From Spiroplasma poulsonii (lineage in GTDB: Bacteria > Bacillota_I > Bacilli_A > Mycoplasmatales > Mycoplasmataceae): a DNA stretch of 64,000 nt. This document shows positions 31,913 to 44,101 of this stretch, piece by piece. The stretch's first letter is position 1. The number at the start of each line of letters is the position of its first letter. Below the pieces are notes generated by a model. That model was given only the letters and a program-made list of their open reading frames with translations, was not told where the DNA came from and did no database searches. Position numbers and translations under genes: made by a program. Location of the stretch: positions 68,438 to 132,437 of the forward strand of contig NZ_CM020866.1 of assembly GCF_009866525.1 (NCBI RefSeq), in the 5' to 3' direction.

Positions 31913-33952
31913 GTGGGTAATATTTTAAGTATTATTTTTGTATATTTATTCTTTATACTTATTTTTACTTTTATTTATGTTTTTACCTGAGGTTTAGTTC
32001 GAAATTATTTTACTCGGTTTATGATTTATTACCAAGCAGTTATTGGTGGTGTTTTTGCCATTTTAGTTATTATTGCGCAAGGTTTGATTCTAGTTTTTGT
32101 CCCACCAAAAACAGGGGAAGCAAATACGATGATTGTTATTAATATCTTTTTGCCAATAATAGTTTGCTGAATGATTGGGGTTTTTATTTCTTATTTATCA
32201 ACAATTTTATATACGATTATTATGTTTACTTTCTTATTTGGGGTGTTACCACATCTAACTAATAGCTATTTTTTATCTTTAACTGGAAAATTTAATATTG
32301 TTATGGTTACAGCCCTTTATGGACTAAGTTTAATTATTATTTTTATTAGTTGATACTTTAAATGAACAAAATGAACAAGTTGGTCATTATTAGCATTAGC
32401 GTCGTTTATTACAACATCAATTATTATTTTAGTTCAATCTAGAATTATGGCTGTTTCAGCAAACTTAGTAAATGAATTATATGTTTTAGTGTGGATTACA
32501 ATGAGTTATTTTGCTTATAGTATTTGTGCAATTATTGAATTAATTTATATTCATGCTTTAAAATTACAAAATATTATTGAATATGATCGAAACAGTTATG
32601 TTCGTGAAGCATTAGCACACGATGCTATTTATAATGTCATTCATAAAAATAAAATTCGACATGGAATTTATTTTACTTTTATGATTAATAATGTTGAAAA
32701 ACTAGATCGTTTTTTAAGCAGCAATATTAAAAATAAAATTATTGACTTAATTTCAAACCAAGTTTTTACCTTATGAAAAGACCAAAATGTTTTATTTTTT
32801 AAGGCAAGCTTAAATCACTTTGGAATTTTTGTGCCCCTTAGTCAGGATGAAAAAATTAATATTGGTAATATTTTGCTACATAACAAAAGCAAATTACGAC
32901 CAGAAACTGATTTATTAAAAGAATTTGAAATTTTATTAGGACAAGTTAATAGTAGTTTTATTTTTAAAAAATACAAAATAATTGTTAAATTACAAGGTTA
33001 TGCTTCATTATATGGTTTGCAATCGAATGATTTAAATAAGTTAAAAGAATATAATATTGCTACTGCTGATAATCGTTTAAACATTGAATATTTAAATCAA
33101 ATTATTTTTGTTGATCCGGGACATATTAAGGAGTTATCAAATCAAAAACGCAGTATTTTAGCTTTAAATGAACATACGCAATTAGAAAAGATTGTTAGTT
33201 TATATTTGCCAATTGTTAATGTCACTGATGATTTTAAATTAGTATACCATTATAGTAATAACTTGGTTAATGGTGTTGATAGCGATCTAATGTTTACCAA
33301 GAATATTAGTAATTTTAGAGGACTTGTTCATGAAACAATGTTAGCACGTTTTAATGCTGCTTTAAACATTAAAAATTTTCAAAAGTTAGATAATTATTTA
33401 GAACAAAAATTATTTATTACTTATCCAGCTAGTTTTATTGCTGGTGAGCAGTTTAACTTAAAAAAATTTGCAACAAAATTAATTGAATTAAAAATTAAAC
33501 CTTCGAATTTAATTTTAACGTTTGATTTAATGGAAACTGGTTTTGACCCAGAACAATTTAAACAAAATTTAACGGCAATTAAAAACATTGGAATTGAGGT
33601 GGCAGTTAAAAACTTTGGTGGAATTGATACTGAATTAAATAGTTTGTATTATTATGAGCCTAATTATGCTATTTTTGCCCCAACCATTATTCGAGAAATG
33701 TTTATTCATTTACATTATCAAAACTTAATTAAGGAATATATTATTTTAGCAAAAAAAATTGATGTTATTTTAATTGCGCCACAAGTTAATAGTTACTTAG
33801 GATATAGTAAATTAAAAGAACTAAAAATTGATTATATGTTTGGTTCATTGTTTGGTACTTATGATGAACCACAATTGGAAGTTAGTCGTGAGATAAAATT
33901 AGCATTATTAAAAAATAAAATGAAAGGGTCACAAGATGAGACTAAGATATAA
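31913..33952 (+). CDS. membrane protein with degenerate GGDEF and EAL domains, 679 aa
   Basis: It starts at GTG 31913 after GAGGTG. Six or so membrane helices fill residues 1-215. Then ALAHDAIYNVIHKNKI looks like a GGDEF entry (usual LAxxDxLTxLxNR), and NHFGIFVPL (about residue 301) replaces GGDEFxxxLP. From about residue 425, LYLPIVNVTDD, FDLMETGFDP, VAVKNFGG (usual DDFG) and DYMFGSLFG (usual DYxQGYLFG) follow the EAL phosphodiesterase fold. The EAL Glu and the DD pair are missing, so no c-di-GMP synthesis or breakdown is expected. It may be a signalling relic or a nucleotide sensor. The domain reading is mine, from motif order. It overlaps trmB by 17 nt. Confidence 0.7.
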
Positions 33953-34586
33953 GCCTTGAGCAGAAGAATATATTGAAAGCAATCCAACGGTTGCATTACA
34001 GAATCCAGAAAATTATCAAGGACAATGAGCAAAAACTGTTTTCAAAAATAACCATCCCTTAAACATTGAAATTGGAACAGGAAAGGGTGAATTTATTGTT
34101 ACTTTAGCAAAAAAATATCCAGAACAAAATTTTTTAGCAATTGAACGGTATCCTTCAGTTATGGTTTTAGCGTTAAAGAAAATTGTTGCTGAAAATTTAC
34201 CAAATTTAAAAATTATTGCTTTTGATGTCACCATGTTATTAGACATTTTTGCGCCCCAGGAAGTTAATAGAATTTATTTAAATTTTTCTGACCCATGGCC
34301 AAAAGTACGCCACGAAAAGCGGCGTTTAACTAACATAAAATTTTTAGAATTCTACCAATTAATTTTACAAACAAATGGTGAAATTCATTTTAAAACAGAT
34401 AATGATCAGTTATTTGCTTATTCGTTAGAATCCTTTCAAACAAATAACTGAAAAGTTATTGATTACACGACTGATTTATATGATAGTAAGTATCTTGAAA
34501 ATAATATTCCAACCGAATATGAACGTCGTTTTGTACAACTTGGAAAAAATATTAACTATCTTTATGTTCAGAAAGAATTAGATTAA
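33936..34586 (+). CDS. trmB: tRNA (guanine-N7-)-methyltransferase
   Basis: The 216-residue protein has the SAM-binding motif IEIGTGKGEFI (usual LEIGxGKGxFI), AIERYPSV, and the family signature NFSDPWPKVRHEKRRLT. It makes m7G46 in tRNA. It starts inside the end of the preceding gene with AAAGGG as SD. Its 3' end overlaps the convergent yigZ by 35 nt. Confidence 0.95.
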
Positions 34587-35154
34587 TCGCATTATTGTTT
34601 GTTCATAAAGTTAAACGAGGGATTTCTGTGGTTGCAAGACTAAATGTATAACTAATTGATTCGTTAAAAGTTTTTTTAATTTTAATGTTTGAATAATGAT
34701 AAGTTAAATACTCATCAACAAGTTTAATTTTACTAATAGGAAATTGAATAATAATTTCTTTTGTTTCTAAAAAAGGGATTAATTCACTATTTTTTAAATT
34801 CATTTTAACACTATTTGCATAAGCACGAATTAACCCGCCGGCCCCTAATTTAATACCTCCAAAATAGCGAATAACTAAACAGACAACATTGGTAAGATGA
34901 TGATGTAATAAAATATCTAAAATTGGTTTGCCAGAAGTATTGCTTGGTTCGCCATCATCGTATTTTCGCATAATATTTTGATTTTTTCCGATAATATATG
35001 CATAACAATTATGATTTGCATTTAATTGCTGGTTTGTTTTAATAAAAGCAAGGGCTGCTTGTTCAGAAGTAACTTTTTGTAGCAAACAAATAAAACGTGA
35101 CTTTTTAATGGTCATTTCTCCAATAATTATTTTGTTTTCTTTTAGTTCTTGCAT
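34552..35154 (-). CDS. yigZ: YigZ/IMPACT family protein
   Basis: The 200-residue protein contains the UPF0029 signature: ANHNCYAYIIG, RKYDDGEPSNTSGKPIL, and VIRYFGGIKLGAGGLIRAYA. The family is linked to ribosome function and to IMPACT translation regulation, but its role in bacteria is not settled. UGA is Trp near the C-terminus, so the true end is TAA 34552-34554. It overlaps trmB tail to tail. Confidence 0.9.
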
Positions 35155-35442
35155 TTCTTCACCACTTTATTTTGCTTTCTTAATTTTTGATAAAGATTTT
35201 CATATTTTTTATAAAATTATTTTATAATAATTTAAAATAAATGTTAGCATTCTTTGTTGTTTTTCTTACTATTTATTTGATAGATAATCTTAATGTTTGT
35301 TTTCATTTTAGGCAAAGTTTCTTTTAACCATAATTTATTTGATAACTTGGTTATACGCTATTGGAAATAAAAAATTTAACAACAAAAGAAAAACAAATAT
35401 AATAAAAATATTAAATAAACAGTGGGAGGAAAAATAAAAAAT

Positions 35443-35964
35443 ATGAAGAAAATATTAAGTATATTAGATACAATATCTTTAACTGGACTTGGAACAGCAA
35501 ATAGTGTTGCTTGTAAAAATCAATTTTCAGAAAGCTATCAAGCCTATATTAATTCATTTTTTATGAGCAGTTTATTTTTTAACGTATATTCTACTAAAAT
35601 GGCAAAATGTAGCGGGGCGGAGATTAGCTAATATAGTGTAGATTTAAAACCTAGTATAGGAGTTAAAATTAATAAAGATAATATGAAAAATATAATAAAA
35701 ACCGATGATTTCTCAAACAAAGATGGTGTAATTAGTTATTTAATTCAAGAATATGAAAAAATATCAAATGGTTTAAATATTAAATTAGAAAATAACATTT
35801 GAAATTTTACCAATGTACAGATAATTGATAATAAAGAGAATGGAAAAAGTAAATTCGTGCTTTATTGTAAAACCCAAAAATTTAATCTTGACGTAGATTT
35901 ATTATTAAAATATAATTCAAAAAATTATAATTATAAGTTAGTTTTTAAATCCAATAGCATTTAA
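35443..35964 (+). pseudogene. Spiroplasma lipoprotein remnant
   Basis: GGGAGG, then MKKILSILDTISLTGLGTA and SVAC, a typical Spiroplasma lipoprotein signal with lipobox Cys. The frame stops at TAA 35629-35631 after about 62 codons, then continues in the same frame (DLKPSIGVKINKDN and LENNIWNFTNVQI) to TAA 35962-35964. The second half looks like the mature part of such lipoproteins. The piece between, with FFMSSLFFNVYSTKMAKCSG, seems unrelated, so the gene may be both recombined and truncated. The preceding 288 bases (35155-35442) hold no gene I can support. Confidence 0.6.
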
Positions 35965-36118
35965 AGAATTAATAATATTAAAATATTTAATGTTTTTAAA
36001 ACATCAAAGGTTTTAGTTCAAGAATCATTGGATTTAAAAAAGTTTTTGATATAATTAATTTGCAAAAAATAAATACTAATAATTACAATATTTCAGACAA
36101 GTAATAGGAGATAAAATA

Positions 36119-36781
36119 ATGTGAATAAAGTATGCAGTTGGTTGGAGAGAGTTTTTTGATAATGAAATTAAAAAACCATATTTTCAACAATTGTTAAAAA
36201 ATATTGATAATGAATATGAAAAAAATATTTGTTATCCCCAAAAAACCGATATTTTTCGATTATTTACTTTAATTGAACCAAAAGATATTAAAGTTGTAAT
36301 TATTGGTCAAGACCCATACCATGGCCCTGGCCAAGCTAATGGATTAGCTTTCAGTGTTAGTAGTGGTATTAAAAACCCACCAAGTTTAGTTAATATTTTT
36401 CATGAATTAAAAAAGGATTTAGGGGTTGACCATCATACTAGTGGTAATTTAGAACATTGAGTTAAAGAAGGTGTTTTTTTATATAATACAATTGGTAGTG
36501 TTGTTACCAAAACGCCACTGAGTCATAAAGATATTGGTTGAACAACTTTTAGCCAAAATTTAATTATTTATTTAAATCAAATTCACGATGACATTATTTA
36601 TGTTTTATGGGGCAATTATGCAAAACAATATAGTGAGTATATTACTAACAAAAGTAATATTATTAAGGGATCACACCCGTCACCTTTTAGCTATAACTTG
36701 TTTAAAGATCAACAATTTTTTATAAAAATTAATAATTTACTTTTAAAAAATAAAAAAAACATAATTGAATGAAAAATGTAA
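36119..36781 (+). CDS. ung: uracil-DNA glycosylase
   Basis: The 220-residue family 1 UDG has the catalytic GQDPYHGPGQANGLAFSV (Asp and Tyr near residue 64), NPPSLVNIFHEL, and the DNA-intercalation loop GSHPSPFSYN near the C-terminus. It removes uracil from DNA. ATG 36119 (SD AGGAG) is followed at once by UGA Trp. It ends with UGA Trp, Lys, Met, TAA. Confidence 0.95.
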
Positions 36782-36855
36782 TGTATAATTGTATTATGTA
36801 AAATATTGACTCCACAAAAGCTTTATTTTATCAATATGTAGATTGCGGGGATATT

Positions 36856-37812
36856 ATGAGTTTATTAACAACATTTAGCGATATATCGAAAATCTTGTAT
36901 AGTAATAAAATGGCATATATTGCTAGTGGGGTAATAGGCGCACTTTTTGTCATATATTGTGTTTATAATGGTTTGTATTATTTAATCAATCCTAAACGTT
37001 ATCATGGGATTCGTTTTACAACAAAAAATATCGCATATATTACAATGTTAGCTGCAGTATCAGCAACGGTTACAATTATTATTTCCGTAACAGTACCAAT
37101 TACTGTTTTTCCACCCGTTCGGATTGCTTTTGAAGGATTAATGGTAAAAATTAGTGGTTTTATCTTTGGCCCAATTGTCGGTTTATTGTCGGGGGTAATA
37201 ACAGATTTAATTGTTATGTTATTTGTTCCTTCCTATGTCCATGTTGCTTACATTATTGTTATTGTTTCATATGGGTTTTTGTCGGGATGTGCATCATCAA
37301 TTAATCGCGCTGTTGGAAAACATAAATGAGTTCTATTTATGTTAACAAATATTTTTATTATAATTTTTGGAACTTTTGCTGGGGTAATGACTTGATATTC
37401 ACCAGTAGAAACAATTACCTTATTTGCTGGTTTAGAGGTTAGTAAGGTTGTCTTAATTTATATTATTGGGTTTGGAACAGCAGGAACAATTGTTATTATT
37501 TGAATAATAATGTTTGTTTATCGCTACTTTGATAAAACCAAAAAACGCTACTGAGATTTAGTAGCCATTATTATGTTGGCTGTTATTAATGAATATTGAG
37601 TCACCACGCTAATATCCGCCTGGGGGGATATTGCGTTCTTAACAGTTTCACAAAATAAAACAAGTGGAACGGATGGTTATGGAGTGACAATGATTTCGCG
37701 ATTGGCAATGGCCCCATTAAAAGTTTTATTTAATTCAGCAATTATTTATATTACTTATCGGGCTGTTTCACCATTGATTCATAAAGATACCAATGCCAGT
37801 TTACAATATTAA
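36856..37812 (+). CDS. folT: ECF transporter S component, folate-type candidate
   Basis: The 318-residue, highly hydrophobic protein has an N-terminal extension with one helix (residues about 16-40). The six-helix ECF substrate-binding core follows from about residue 58 (TKNIAYITMLAAVSA; PPVRIAFEGLMVKISGFIFGP; GLLSGVITDLI). S components capture a vitamin and join a shared ATPase/EcfT module encoded elsewhere. Adjacency to glyA, a folate enzyme, suggests folate. The substrate is inference, and the symbol is tentative. Confidence 0.7.
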
Positions 37813-37821
37813 AAGATGATG

Positions 37822-37852
37822 AAAAAATAACTTTATTTAAGTTATTTTTTTT
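37822..37852 (+). terminator. intrinsic terminator between folT-like gene and glyA
   Basis: AAAAAATAACTT, loop TATTT, AAGTTATTTTTT. Confidence 0.8.
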
Positions 37853-37863
37853 ATTTATAACTA

Positions 37864-37869
37864 TATAAT
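37864..37869 (+). promoter_or_regulatory. -10 box of glyA
   Basis: TATAAT lies 34 bases before the glyA start, just after the terminator of the upstream gene, so glyA has its own promoter. Confidence 0.5.
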
Positions 37870-37902
37870 GATAATAGAAAAAATAGAATGGAGATGAAAA
37901 TA

Positions 37903-39144
37903 ATGAAAGTAAATCCGCAAATTAAAGAATTAATTAACTTAGAATTAAAGCGGCAACAAGACCATATTGAATTAATTGCTTCAGAAAATTATGTTAGTGA
38001 AGCAGTTTTAGCTGTTACAGGTTCAATTTTAACAAACAAGTATGCTGAAGGATATCCGTTTCATCGTTATTATGGAGGGTGTGAATATATTGACCAAATT
38101 GAGCAATTAGCAATTGATAAAGTAAAAGAACTATTTCAATCAGAACACGCTAATGTTCAAGCCCATTCTGGTAGTCAAGCAAATGCATCAGCCTATTATG
38201 CATTATTACAACCACACGATACGATTTTAGCAATGGATTTAGCTGCTGGAGGACATTTAACGCATGGACATAAAGTTAATTTTTCTGGTCGCTTATATAA
38301 TTTTTGCAGTTATGGTGTTGATCCAAAAACAGAAATGTTAGATTATGATGCAATTGAAAAAAATGCGGTGGAAGTTAAACCAAAATTAATTGTTGCTGGA
38401 GCAAGCGCTTATTCGCGTGAAATTGATTTTAAAAAGTTTCGCGTTATTGCTGATAAAGTTGGTGCTTTATTAATGGTTGATATGGCTCATATTGCTGGTT
38501 TAGTTGCTGCTGGATTACACCAGTCACCAATCCCATATGCTGATGTTGTTACTTCAACAACACATAAAACATTACGTGGCCCACGTGGTGGTTTAATTTT
38601 ATCAAAACAAAAATGAGCAAAGAAAATTGATGGTGCTGTTTTTCCTGGTAATCAAGGAGGACCGTTAGAACATGTAATTGCGGCAAAAGCGCAATGTTTT
38701 TTAGAAGCATTAGAGCCCTCATTTAATCAATATCAAGCTGAAATTGTAAATAATGCAAAGGTTTTAGCAACAACTTTAAAAGGAAAAAATCTTCGTTTAG
38801 TTGCTGATGGGACAGATAATCATTTATTAATGGTTGATGTAAAAAGCAGTTTGGGAATATCAGGACAACAAGCAAAAGAGATTTTACAAAAAATTGGTAT
38901 TATCTGTAATAAAAATATGATTCCTTTTGACCAAGAATCACCTGTTGTTACAAGCGGGATTCGTTTAGGAACAGCAGCAATGACAACACGTGGTTTTGGG
39001 AGCAAAGAATTCCAACAAATTGGGGAAATAATTTATTATGTGTTTAAAGAACCCACTGATGAAAATATTGCAAAATATCAAAACGAAGTTAAAAAACTTT
39101 TGCATGATTTTCCAATTTATTCAAATTGACATTTAACAACATAA
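37903..39144 (+). CDS. glyA: serine hydroxymethyltransferase
   Basis: The 413-residue PLP enzyme contains [35 protein letters not shown], and the PLP-lysine motif [30 protein letters not shown] and a C-terminal part with [14 protein letters not shown] follow. It interconverts serine and glycine and charges tetrahydrofolate with one-carbon units. GGAG at 37890-37893 fits ATG 37903 better than the in-frame ATG at 37888. UGA Trp twice. Confidence 0.97.
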
Positions 39145-39171
39145 TTAATTTGGAAATATCAGTTTAAATTG

Positions 39172-39254
39172 TTGCTTATCCTTGCTTTTTTAGTTATAAT
39201 ATTACTGCTTTATACATTGGACCCTGGTACGGAATAATGTTAGGAGGCAGTGGC
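39172..39254 (+). promoter_or_regulatory. rplM promoter and possible L13 leader
   Basis: TTGCTT (39172-39177), 17-bp spacer, TATAAT (39195-39200). The transcript would begin near 39207 and contain ACATTGGACCCTGGTACGGA then AATAATGT, which can fold with ACATT/AATGT as a stem. L13 genes of Firmicutes often carry an autoregulatory leader. Whether this is one is inference. Confidence 0.55.
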
Positions 39255-39695
39255 ATGAGACAAACTACTATCTTGAATTCAGCAAAAGTTGAAAAGAAAT
39301 GATATGTTATTGATGCTCAAGGTCTAGTTTTGGGACGTTTAGCAAGCAAAGTCGCAATGATCTTAAAAGGAAAAAATAAACCAGCGTATACGCCGCACGT
39401 TGATTGTGGTGATAATGTTATTATTCTTAATGCTGATAAAGTTAATTTTTCAGGAAATAAATTAAAGGGTAAAATTTATTATCATCATTCACAACACCCG
39501 GGTGGGTTAAAACGAACAACAGCAAAAGATATGCTAGTTAAAAAACCAATTTATCCAGTTGAACACGCAATTAAAGGAATGTTACCAAAAAATAAATTAG
39601 GAAGTAAATTATTTCGTAATTTATTCGTTTATGCTGGTAACGAACATCTCCATGAAGCACAACAACCAATTAAGTTAGAATTAACTGATAAATAA
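39255..39695 (+). CDS. rplM: 50S ribosomal protein L13
   Basis: The 146-residue protein has the L13 features [41 protein letters not shown] and [13 protein letters not shown]. The start ATG 39255 is preceded by TAGGAGG. UGA is the Trp in KKWYVIDA. It is followed by rpsI after 11 bases, the usual pair. Confidence 0.97.
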
Positions 39696-39706
39696 AAGGA
39701 GCGGGT

Positions 39707-40108
39707 ATGGCAAAAAAACAAGAAGTTATTTATCGTGGGACAGGAAGAAGAAAATCTTCTATTGCCCAAGTTGTATTGACTCCTGGTAAAGGAAATGTGG
39801 TTGTAAATGGGAAACCAGCGTTAGAATTTTTCCCATATGCAACATTAGTGCAGGATTTGGAACAACCTTTAGAAATTACTGGTGTAAAATCAGAATTTGA
39901 TATTCGTGTTAAAGTATCTGGTGGTGGTTTTACCGGACAAGCGGGAGCAACAAGACTAGGAATCGCAAGAGCACTAGTTGAAGCTTCACAAGATTATAAA
40001 ACCTTATTAAGACATGCGGGAATGCTAACTCGTGATGCTCGTATTAAAGAACGTAAAAAATATGGGTTACACGGAGCGAGAAGAGCACCACAATACTCAA
40101 AAAGATAG
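39707..40108 (+). CDS. rpsI: 30S ribosomal protein S9
   Basis: The 133-residue protein has [14 protein letters not shown] at the N-terminus, [10 protein letters not shown] in the middle and the invariant RRAPQYSKR at the C-terminus, whose tail reaches the P-site tRNA. AGGAGCG is the SD. Operon with rplM. Confidence 0.97.
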   Translation: MAKKQEVIYRGTGRRKSSIAQVVLTPGKGNVVVNGKPALEFFPYATLVQDLEQPLEITGVKSEFDIRVKVSGGGFTGQAGATRLGIARALVEASQDYKTLLRHAGMLTRDARIKERKKYGLHGARRAPQYSKR

Positions 40109-40119
40109 GTATTTTTATC

Positions 40120-40150
40120 AAGAGAATATTTCAAAAATATTCTCTTTTTT
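40120..40150 (+). terminator. intrinsic terminator after rpsI
   Basis: AGAGAATATTT and AAATATTCTCT, then TTTTTATTTT. Confidence 0.85.
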
Positions 40151-40230
40151 ATTTTCATTGTTTTTAATCGCTTTGATTGTTATCTAATATAAGTTTAGTA
40201 TAATTATATATGGATAAGAGGGGTGGACTA

Positions 40231-43200
40231 ATGGCATTAACAAAATTTACAATTCAAGGGGATAAATTTAATGGTAAGAATTTATTATTAAATTTATACT
40301 TTTTAACAAATGCGAAGAGTAAATTTACTGATGATGATGTTAAGAACCTCCGTTTAAAAAATATTACAACAGTGAATGGATTAGATCTTTTTTTAAAAAA
40401 GGAGATCTATATCGCTGATTTTTTTGTTAGTTTAATTAATGATCAAGCAAAGATTAAAAAAGATAAAAAAGGCGAAACAAAAGAACTGTATGATATTTTA
40501 ATTCGCTTTAAATCAATTTCGGGTTTTGATGATATTTTAGATCCAAACTTATCGTTAACAATTCTTGGTGATATTGACCCACAAATTGGAATTGTTAATG
40601 TTAAAAACATCTTTTTAACAGCAATGGAAAAAGAGAAACAAGAATTTGAGACAACGGCAACGACTGTTGTCTTAGAAATAGCGGATAATTTTCGAATTGA
40701 TGAAGCAAGATTACGAACTATTTTTGATTCAAATGTTTTTGCTAATATGAAGTTCTTAATTTCATCTTTTTCTGAAGAAAAAGAACGCTGATTACAATAT
40801 CTTCAATTTCAAAGCCAGAATTTAGAATATAAGCGTAATAATTCATGCTTATATTTAACACGGAAATTAACAGAATATGTGAAAATCCCAAAAACAGTTG
40901 CAGCAGTGGAAACTTTTCATGATGCTCGTTTTTTAACACCTAATTTTTGGTATGTTAATAAAAAGCATTTTATTAATAAAAGTATCAAGATTAATCCTTC
41001 TTATGAAGAAGTAATTGTTATTGAGTTAGAATTAATTTTAGATGATTTTAATAAGTATCGTGTTTTAGAAGGATTAAATAATTTAAGTATGACGGGATTG
41101 CAAATTAATCGAACATATCAAAAAGAAAACCCCTTAACATTGTTTACTTTTAATTTTAGTGATAGTTATGCGCAAGATGGCACCGATATTTATGATTTAG
41201 GTTTTAATATTGCAACAACAAAAGAACAACAAAAACCTGATCTTAATGTAATTAAGGAAATAATGAAACTTTATATGATTGAAAATAATATTACAAAAGA
41301 GAAAGAAATTGATCCAGCAACAATTAAATTAGTTGCTGAGCATTTAAGTAAATATCAAATTATTAATTGCTTTTATGAAATAAAAAATGATGATGATATT
41401 TCAACAAAAGAATTAACAAACATTATTCCTCAGTATGGTTATTTAACTTATATTGGAAAAGGAGATTTAACTTTAATTCGCCGTAGTAATATCATTTTAG
41501 ATAAAATTAGTAAAAATGATGTTGCTAACCCTTATTTAATTAATTATATTTTTAATATTGAAGATGTTAAATTAAAATCACAGCATCATTTAATTGCGTT
41601 AGAACAATTACATTTTGCTTCGACTAATTTGAATTTAAATCAAAAAAAAGCATTAGTAAAAGCACTTAATTCTCAAGACATTTTCTTATTGCAAGGACCT
41701 CCGGGAACAGGGAAAACTGAGTTTATTGCTGAATTAGTTTATCAGTATGCTAAACTTGGGAAAAAGGTTTTAATATCTTCTCAAAATCATACTGCAATTG
41801 ATAATGTTTTAGCAAGATTATATAAAACACCAATGTTAGTGCCATTACGTTTAACCGGAGAAGAAGTTCGTAAAAAAAATCGTTTTAATGATTTTAATCC
41901 GGATAAATTAATTTTTAATAATTATCGTTTTATTTATTCGCATTTAATGCGCCAATATTTAACAAAATGAAATGGGATTGATTATGATTATGAAAATCAG
42001 AAGAAGGAATTACAAAGTCTTAAAGCTCGGGCAAAGATGCTTGAAAAAGAAATTAAAGATTATAACACTTGAACACAAAAGGTAAATGAATTAGTTGCTG
42101 AACAAGAAAGATTAGGCAATCAAAAATTAGAATATCAAACTAATAATCGAAAATTAAAAGTTGAAATTAATAATATTGATAATATGATAGAGTTTTTAGG
42201 CAACTTAAGTTGAGAAGGAATTATTACCGCAACGGCGGACTTAGTTGAATTATTTAATAAATATTTTGGAACTTTAATTCAAGAAAAGTTAGGTTTTCAA
42301 TTTGACGAATCATATTCATTAACAAGTACTTATCAACAATTATTAACAAAATCAGGAACTGTTGATCCATTATTGGTAAAAAAAGAACAAGAATTAACAG
42401 AATTAAATAACGTTAGGCAAGAATTCCGCGATGATGCATGAATTGAGAAACTTCAAGCGGCGCAAAATGAAATTACGGAGTTAAAACAAGAGAATGTTAT
42501 TTATCAAAACTTACAACAAAAATTTAAAAACGATCTGTTAAAATTAAAAACACATTATGAAGAACAAATTAATAATAATGAAAAATTAATGAATCAAATT
42601 GATGTTAGTAAAAATGCTCAAGAAATATCATATTTAGAAGTAGACATTGCAGCATTACGTAATCGCATTGATGCTTTGAAAATCGAAATTGAAAATATTG
42701 TTAATAGTATTAATCATATTTTTAATTTAAATTTAGTTGTAAAAGATATTACTGCGACAATTAATGAAATTGATAAGGTCATTAATGGCATTGATCATGA
42801 TATGAATACTATTATTAATGAAAAAGCAACAAAAGGTAATTTTGTTAATAATATGATTACTTTCTTAGATAGAAATTATAATATTGCCGCTTTTTTAAAC
42901 CAAGAAGGAATTCAAAATGATCGTTTTACTCCAGCAATGGAACGCGACACTGTTAACTATGCTAATCAGTTTTTGCAAGACAGTGTTAATGTTGTTGCAA
43001 TGACCGCAACTTCAAATCAATCATATGCCCAAAGTAAAAATAAGGTTTTACAAGATTATAATATTGCTGATATTGATATTAAAAAATTTGGGTTCGATGT
43101 TGTTGTCATTGATGAAGTAAGTAAATTAACACCAATGGAAATTTTTATGCCGCTAGTATATGGTAAAGCGGTGGTTCTAGTTGGTGATTATCGTCAGTTA

Positions 43201-44085
43201 CCACCAATTATGCCGTATCGTGAAGAAGATGTTGCTTTGATTAATGATAATTATAATGAAAATTATAGTTATCATGATTTCTTAGAGTTAGTAACTAATT
43301 CAATGTTTAAAAAGATTATTTCAAAATGTGACGATTCTGTTAAAGAAATTTTAGTTAATCAGTATCGTAGTCATAAAGATATTATGCGAATTGTTAATGT
43401 GTTTTATGAAAACCAATTACAATTAGGAGATCAAGAAAATCAAAATAACGAAAAACAACATTATGTTACCGCTGAAAATGAGAAGGGTTTAAAAATTTTT
43501 GATAGTAAAAAAGCAATTTATTGAATTGATTCAACAAAAGATGAAAACCAAAACTTTGTTTATGAACAAGGTGAAAGTGGTAGTACCAGTCTTTTTAATT
43601 GATTAGAAATTAATTTAACGATTAAAACTCTTATGTTAATTGATACAGGATATAATGATTTAACTGCGAAGTTAAAAAAACAACCAAAAGTAGCGGTGAT
43701 TAGTTTTTATGGATTGCATGTAAAAAAATTACGGAAAACTATTAGTAATTTAAAGTTTAAAAATATTAAAGTTGAAGTCTCAACTGTTGATGATTATCAA
43801 GGACGAGAAACAGAAATAGTTATTGTTAATACTGTTCGTCATCCACAACGGCAACTTAATGCTAATAAAGAATTTGTTAAAAAGTATGAACGGTTAAATG
43901 TTGCCTTTTCTAGGACAAAAAATATGTTAATTATTATTGGAGCAATTAATTTCTTTGCTAATATTGATGTTGAGATTCCAACGATTATTAATCCAAATGT
44001 AACAACCACAATTAAAGCATATTATGAAATTTTACGAATTATTGATAATTATGGTCTTATTTGACATGCAAAAGATTTATTATAG
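40231..44085 (+). CDS. UPF1/DNA2-like SF1 helicase with coiled-coil insertion, 1284 aa
   Basis: ATG 40231 is preceded by GAGGGG; the ATG at 40210 would include the SD in the coding part. The N-terminal about 480 residues are of unknown fold. Walker A is LLQGPPGTGKTEF (about residue 486-498), followed by SSQNHTAIDNVL (motif Ia). About residues 570-890 form a long Lys/Glu/Asn coiled coil. Walker B is VVVIDEVSK (about 958-966). GDYRQLPPI (motif III), NQYRSHKDI (IV), DDYQGRETEIVIV (V) and NVAFSRTKN (VI) follow in order. The DEVS box and motif order place it in the UPF1-like SF1B group. It is first of a three-gene operon. Defence and DNA/RNA repair are both possible. Confidence 0.85.
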
Positions 44086-44101
44086 AAGTTAGAGGTAGAA
44101 A

